From JAGVPT01 sp964642725 (GTDB taxonomy: Bacteria; Bacteroidota; Ignavibacteria; UBA10030; UBA8401): 64,000 nucleotides of DNA. Shown piece after piece: positions 61,036 through 64,000 of this stretch. A model generated the notes under the pieces. It did no database searches, was not told the origin of the DNA, and saw only the letters and a program-made list of their open reading frames with translations. The stretch is from positions 1 to 64,000 of the forward strand of contig CAZXQG010000005.1 in assembly GCA_964642725.1 (NCBI GenBank), read 5' to 3'. The position numbers were made by a program, and so were the translations under genes. The stretch's first letter is position 1. Each line of letters starts with the position of its first letter.

Positions 61036-62430
61036 ATGGCACATCAACAGCCGTTGTGGAGCGGAAGGTTTAAAGAGCCGCTGTCGGAAATAGCTCTCAA
61101 ATTCTCTTCCTCTGTCGACCTCGATAAGCAGTTGTACCAGGAAGATATTGCCGGAAGTATCGCTCACGTCGAAATGCTTGCCGCGGTAAAAATTATTTCA
61201 CTGGAAGAATCGCGCCGCATTCGAACCGCATTGAGGGCGATTGCGAAAGAAATCGACTCAGGAAAACTCGAGCTTTCGTGGGAGAAAGAAGATGTTCATA
61301 TGGCGATTGAACAGCGGCTCATTCAAAAAATCGGACCTATGGGAGGGAAACTTCATACTGGGCGCAGCAGGAACGATCAGGTTGCGTTGGACGAACGGCT
61401 GCATCTCCGGGGCGCGATTCGCGAGATGCAGAAGCTCACTCTCCAGCTTCAACGAGTGCTGCTATTTAAAGCGGAGAAATATTTCGACACAATCATGCCC
61501 GGGTATACGCATCTCCAACGGGCACAGCCGGTCTACCTCTCACATCACCTTCTCGCTTACACTTCAATGTTCGAACGGGACTTTGAGCGGTTGACGGACT
61601 GCTACAAACGACTGAACAAACTTCCTCTCGGCGCAGCGGCGTTGGCCGGCACATCCTTTCCAATAGACCGGGCCCTTGTGGCGCGGAAGCTCGGATTCGA
61701 CGGAGTGATTGAAAACAGCATGGATGCGGTCAGCGACCGCGATTATCTGATTGAGTTCATTTCCGTATGCAGCATCGTCATGACTCACCTTAGCAGGCTC
61801 GCGGAGGAGATCGTCCTTTGGAGCTCGCAGGAATTCAATTTTGCAAGAACTGACGACGCGTATACTACGGGGAGCAGTATTATGCCGCAGAAAAAAAATC
61901 CCGACATGGCGGAGCTTGTGCGCGGAAAAGCCGGCAGAGTGTACGGCGACTTAATGAATATTCTGACAATCATGAAAGGGCTTCCGCTCGCCTATAACCG
62001 CGACATGCAGGAGGACAAGTTCCCGCTCTTCGATGCGGTCGCCACCACGCGTCAGTGTTTGTTCATTTTCTCGCACATTCTTATCCATACGAAGTTTGAC
62101 AAGAACAGATTTGAAGAAGAATTAAAGAACGATTTTCTGACTGCGACCGAGATCGCCGATTATCTGGTAAAAAAGGGAACGACCTTCCGCGATGCTCATG
62201 CGATTACGGGAAACATTGTTGCTCATGCTATCGAACACAAAAAAAGCCTTGCACATCTAACGTTGTCCGAGTTGAAACGCTTCTCTCCCCTGCTTGAAGA
62301 GGACATGTTCGATCTGCTTGACCCGCATAAGAGTATCGAGCACAAAAAGTCGGCAGGAAGCACGTCTTCCCAGGAAGTAAAGAAGCAAATCATACATTGG
62401 TCGCGTGTGCTGAGGGGGAGAAAATTGTAG
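61036..62430 (+). CDS. argH: Argininosuccinate lyase
   Basis: Splits argininosuccinate to arginine and fumarate. The 464-residue protein has LWSGRFKEP at its start, the TGRSRNDQVALDERL block (about 107-121), the PGYTHLQRAQPV block and the fumarase-family signature GSSIMPQKKNPD (about 276-287). An upstream TTG at 61030 exists; the ATG at 61036 with GAGGA upstream is used. The gene begins about 30 bases after the terminator of the ribosomal-protein run, leaving little room for a separate promoter. Confidence 0.97.
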   Translation: MAHQQPLWSGRFKEPLSEIALKFSSSVDLDKQLYQEDIAGSIAHVEMLAAVKIISLEESRRIRTALRAIAKEIDSGKLELSWEKEDVHMAIEQRLIQKIGPMGGKLHTGRSRNDQVALDERLHLRGAIREMQKLTLQLQRVLLFKAEKYFDTIMPGYTHLQRAQPVYLSHHLLAYTSMFERDFERLTDCYKRLNKLPLGAAALAGTSFPIDRALVARKLGFDGVIENSMDAVSDRDYLIEFISVCSIVMTHLSRLAEEIVLWSSQEFNFARTDDAYTTGSSIMPQKKNPDMAELVRGKAGRVYGDLMNILTIMKGLPLAYNRDMQEDKFPLFDAVATTRQCLFIFSHILIHTKFDKNRFEEELKNDFLTATEIADYLVKKGTTFRDAHAITGNIVAHAIEHKKSLAHLTLSELKRFSPLLEEDMFDLLDPHKSIEHKKSAGSTSSQEVKKQIIHWSRVLRGRKL

Positions 62431-62455
62431 GAGCTGTGAAGCGCTCGGATTTTAG

Positions 62456-64000
62456 CTATCGGGCTTCTTTCAACGATTTCAACCGCACAGCCTCAAACTC
62501 ATCCCCCTTGTTCCATTGAGGCATCGTTCCCCGGTTGGCAAGAAGATAGGCAAGGTGGAAATAAAATTTTGCCTGCTGAATCGTCCCTTCGTACGTCCAA
62601 TCGCTTCGAATCTCGTCGCTCGGCTGGTGATAATTATAGGCGTTGTATTCTTCAGCCATTTTCATTCCCCAACCTGCGGGTTTTCCTACATAATCAATTC
62701 CGGGGTCAAAGTAGGCCGTAGGAACGCCGACTGCGGCAAAGCTGAACTGGTCTGACCTGTAGAACATCCCCTGTTCCGGAAATTGATCGGGTTTGACAAT
62801 AAAATTCGCCACCGCTGCTGCCATATTCACTGCTTCATCGATTGTCGTCCGTCCCCTCCCTATCATCGAAATATCCCGCGTCTCGCCAAACATGTTCACA
62901 CCATCCATGTTGATATCGGCGGCGATCTTTCCGAGAGGAAATGTTGGATGAGCAGCATAGTATTCCGATCCAAGCGTGCCGGCTTCTTCTCCTCCCACCA
63001 GCAAAAACAACACTGATCTTTTCGGCCGTTGTGCGAGATGTGTGAAACCCTGTGCGAGGGTCAACACCATGCTTACGCCGGATGCGTTATCGACAGCGCC
63101 GTTGTCAATAGAATCTCCGTTCACCGGTTGAACAATCCCTAGATGGTCGAAATGAGCCGTGAAAATTACCACTTCATGCGATAGAGCCGAGTCGCTTCCG
63201 CGCAACAAACCGGCAACGTTGGCAGTCATCATTTTCCTGATCGTGTTATGAATATGCACCGAAACATTTGTGCAAAGCGAAATCGGTTTAAATTTTCTTG
63301 ACCTCGCCGCTTTCATCAATGCTTCGAGATCTTTTCCTGACATTGCTGTTAAGCGTTTGCTGGCGCTTGCAGATAGCCACGATTCCAACTTTATCGGTTC
63401 CTCTTTGGAGCCGGCGAGCGAAAAGTTTTCTCCGGTCCATGACGTTTGGACCACTTGGAAAGGATAACCGGCAGATTCAGTGGTATGAATGATGATAGCA
63501 CCTGCCGCCCTTTTCCGGGCTGCGATTTCATACTTGTATGTCCATCTGCCGTAATACGTCCTCGCCTTGCCGCCAAAAAATTTTGGGTCGCTCCCGGGAG
63601 GATCGTCGTTCATCATCAACAAAACTTTTCCTGCCACGTCAACACCTTTATAGTCGTCCCAATTTTGTTCCGGCGCGACAATGCCGTATCCGACGAAAAC
63701 AACTTCTGCATTGTTGATGTCAACATTTTCATCAGGCGTGCCTGAAAAACCGACGAATTCCTCCCGAAACTTAAAGTGCTCTTCTTTTACGCCGCATCGG
63801 GCGACAAAATCCATCGTCGGATCGGCCGTCGTTCCGATAATAGGGAATCGCTGAAGGTAAGTTCCATTCTCGCCCCCCGGTTCGAGGCCGAGAAGCTGAA
63901 GCTGGGAGAGAAGATATTTTTGCGTTACCGCGTCGCCGCGAGTCGCGGGCGCACGTCCTTCCAACAAATCGCTGGCTAAGAATTTTAGGTGACTCTGAAA
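62456..64000 (-). CDS. M28 family zinc metallopeptidase (5' truncated by window edge)
   Basis: A zinc aminopeptidase-like protein of the M28 family, truncated at its N terminus. Reading leftward from the edge it opens with HLKFLASDLLEGRAPATRGD, a typical start of the mature domain, with no stop before the edge, so the start lies outside the window. A protease-associated insert (about 90-240) is followed by the catalytic domain with the metal-ligand motifs FTAHFDHLG, NGAVDNASGVS, LVGGEEAGTLGSEYY, the Asp in INMDGV and YHQPSDE. It is probably exported, though the signal peptide is not seen. Convergent with argH, 25 bases apart. Confidence 0.92.
   Translation of the reverse strand, partial: FQSHLKFLASDLLEGRAPATRGDAVTQKYLLSQLQLLGLEPGGENGTYLQRFPIIGTTADPTMDFVARCGVKEEHFKFREEFVGFSGTPDENVDINNAEVVFVGYGIVAPEQNWDDYKGVDVAGKVLLMMNDDPPGSDPKFFGGKARTYYGRWTYKYEIAARKRAAGAIIIHTTESAGYPFQVVQTSWTGENFSLAGSKEEPIKLESWLSASASKRLTAMSGKDLEALMKAARSRKFKPISLCTNVSVHIHNTIRKMMTANVAGLLRGSDSALSHEVVIFTAHFDHLGIVQPVNGDSIDNGAVDNASGVSMVLTLAQGFTHLAQRPKRSVLFLLVGGEEAGTLGSEYYAAHPTFPLGKIAADINMDGVNMFGETRDISMIGRGRTTIDEAVNMAAAVANFIVKPDQFPEQGMFYRSDQFSFAAVGVPTAYFDPGIDYVGKPAGWGMKMAEEYNAYNYHQPSDEIRSDWTYEGTIQQAKFYFHLAYLLANRGTMPQWNKGDEFEAVRLKSLKEAR

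Noticed and set aside
1..64000. CRISPR arrays, insertion sequences and prophage genes
   Set aside because: No regularly spaced repeats, transposase motifs or phage structural genes were found on reading either strand.

Overview
The window looks like chromosome from a Gram-negative member of the Bacteroidota/Chlorobi assemblage, most likely the Ignavibacteria side. The evidence is as follows. A secreted protein at 10103-13420 ends in a type IX secretion sorting domain with the NPFNPST signature typical of Ignavibacteria-type proteins. The atpD-atpC pair stands apart from the other ATP synthase genes, an arrangement I associate with Chlorobi. A YpdA-type bacillithiol disulfide reductase is present. 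There are lipopolysaccharide-type genes and a TonB-receptor-like outer membrane protein. Promoters look like sigma-70 sites (TTGACT-N17-TATATT). GC content is moderate and even; no prophage, insertion sequence or CRISPR array was seen.

Layout. 1-13.4 kb: envelope and accessory genes (propeller-like lipoprotein, dienelactone hydrolase, TonB-receptor-like protein, YihY, an alpha/beta hydrolase with Glu at the nucleophile position, TrmH, EamA transporter, TPR protein, and a large secreted lamin-tail/OB-fold/double phospholipase-D protein). 13.7-17.0 kb: secD, secF and a STAS gene. 17.1-21.7 kb, leftward: alr, a Pro/Glu-repeat protein, manC, rlpA and an RpiB-like protein. 21.9-25.7 kb: atpDC, ypdA, tRNA-Thr(CGT) and an outer-membrane-like protein. 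25.9-35.7 kb: a lipocytochrome, then leftward leuS, msbA-like ABC exporter, GT9, O-antigen ligase-like, GT2, a DUF1844 gene, nadK and a thioredoxin-like lipoprotein. 35.8-39.4 kb: a degenerate tyrosine recombinase, a structured leader and proBA.

39.5-44.3 kb: a four-gene partner-switching module (two SpoIIE-type phosphatases, STAS antagonist, RsbW-type kinase). 44.5-52.3 kb: rpmB and a tight rightward run pgsA-pgpA-cinA-thpR-recA-recX, two tandem AI-2E-family permeases and a DEDDy exonuclease. 52.4-55.1 kb: an arsenic operon arsR-arsM-arsC-acr3 with two copies of an ATCAA-N6-TTGAT palindrome. 55.3-56.8 kb: bioY and a hydrolase. 57.1-62.4 kb: prs, rplY, pth, rpsF, rpsR, rplI and argH. The right edge cuts an M28 peptidase.

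Most of the window is housekeeping. The leads I think best deserve a second look are: the paired ArsR-type palindromes; the hydrolase with Ser replaced by Glu; the recombinase lacking several catalytic residues next to a REP-like palindrome pair; an orphan intrinsic terminator in the proB leader; the RpiB-like protein without its catalytic Cys and with an added N-terminal domain; and the partner-switching module without a local sigma factor. I see no clear, wholly new multi-gene system. All calls come from reading sequence and motifs; no database search was run.
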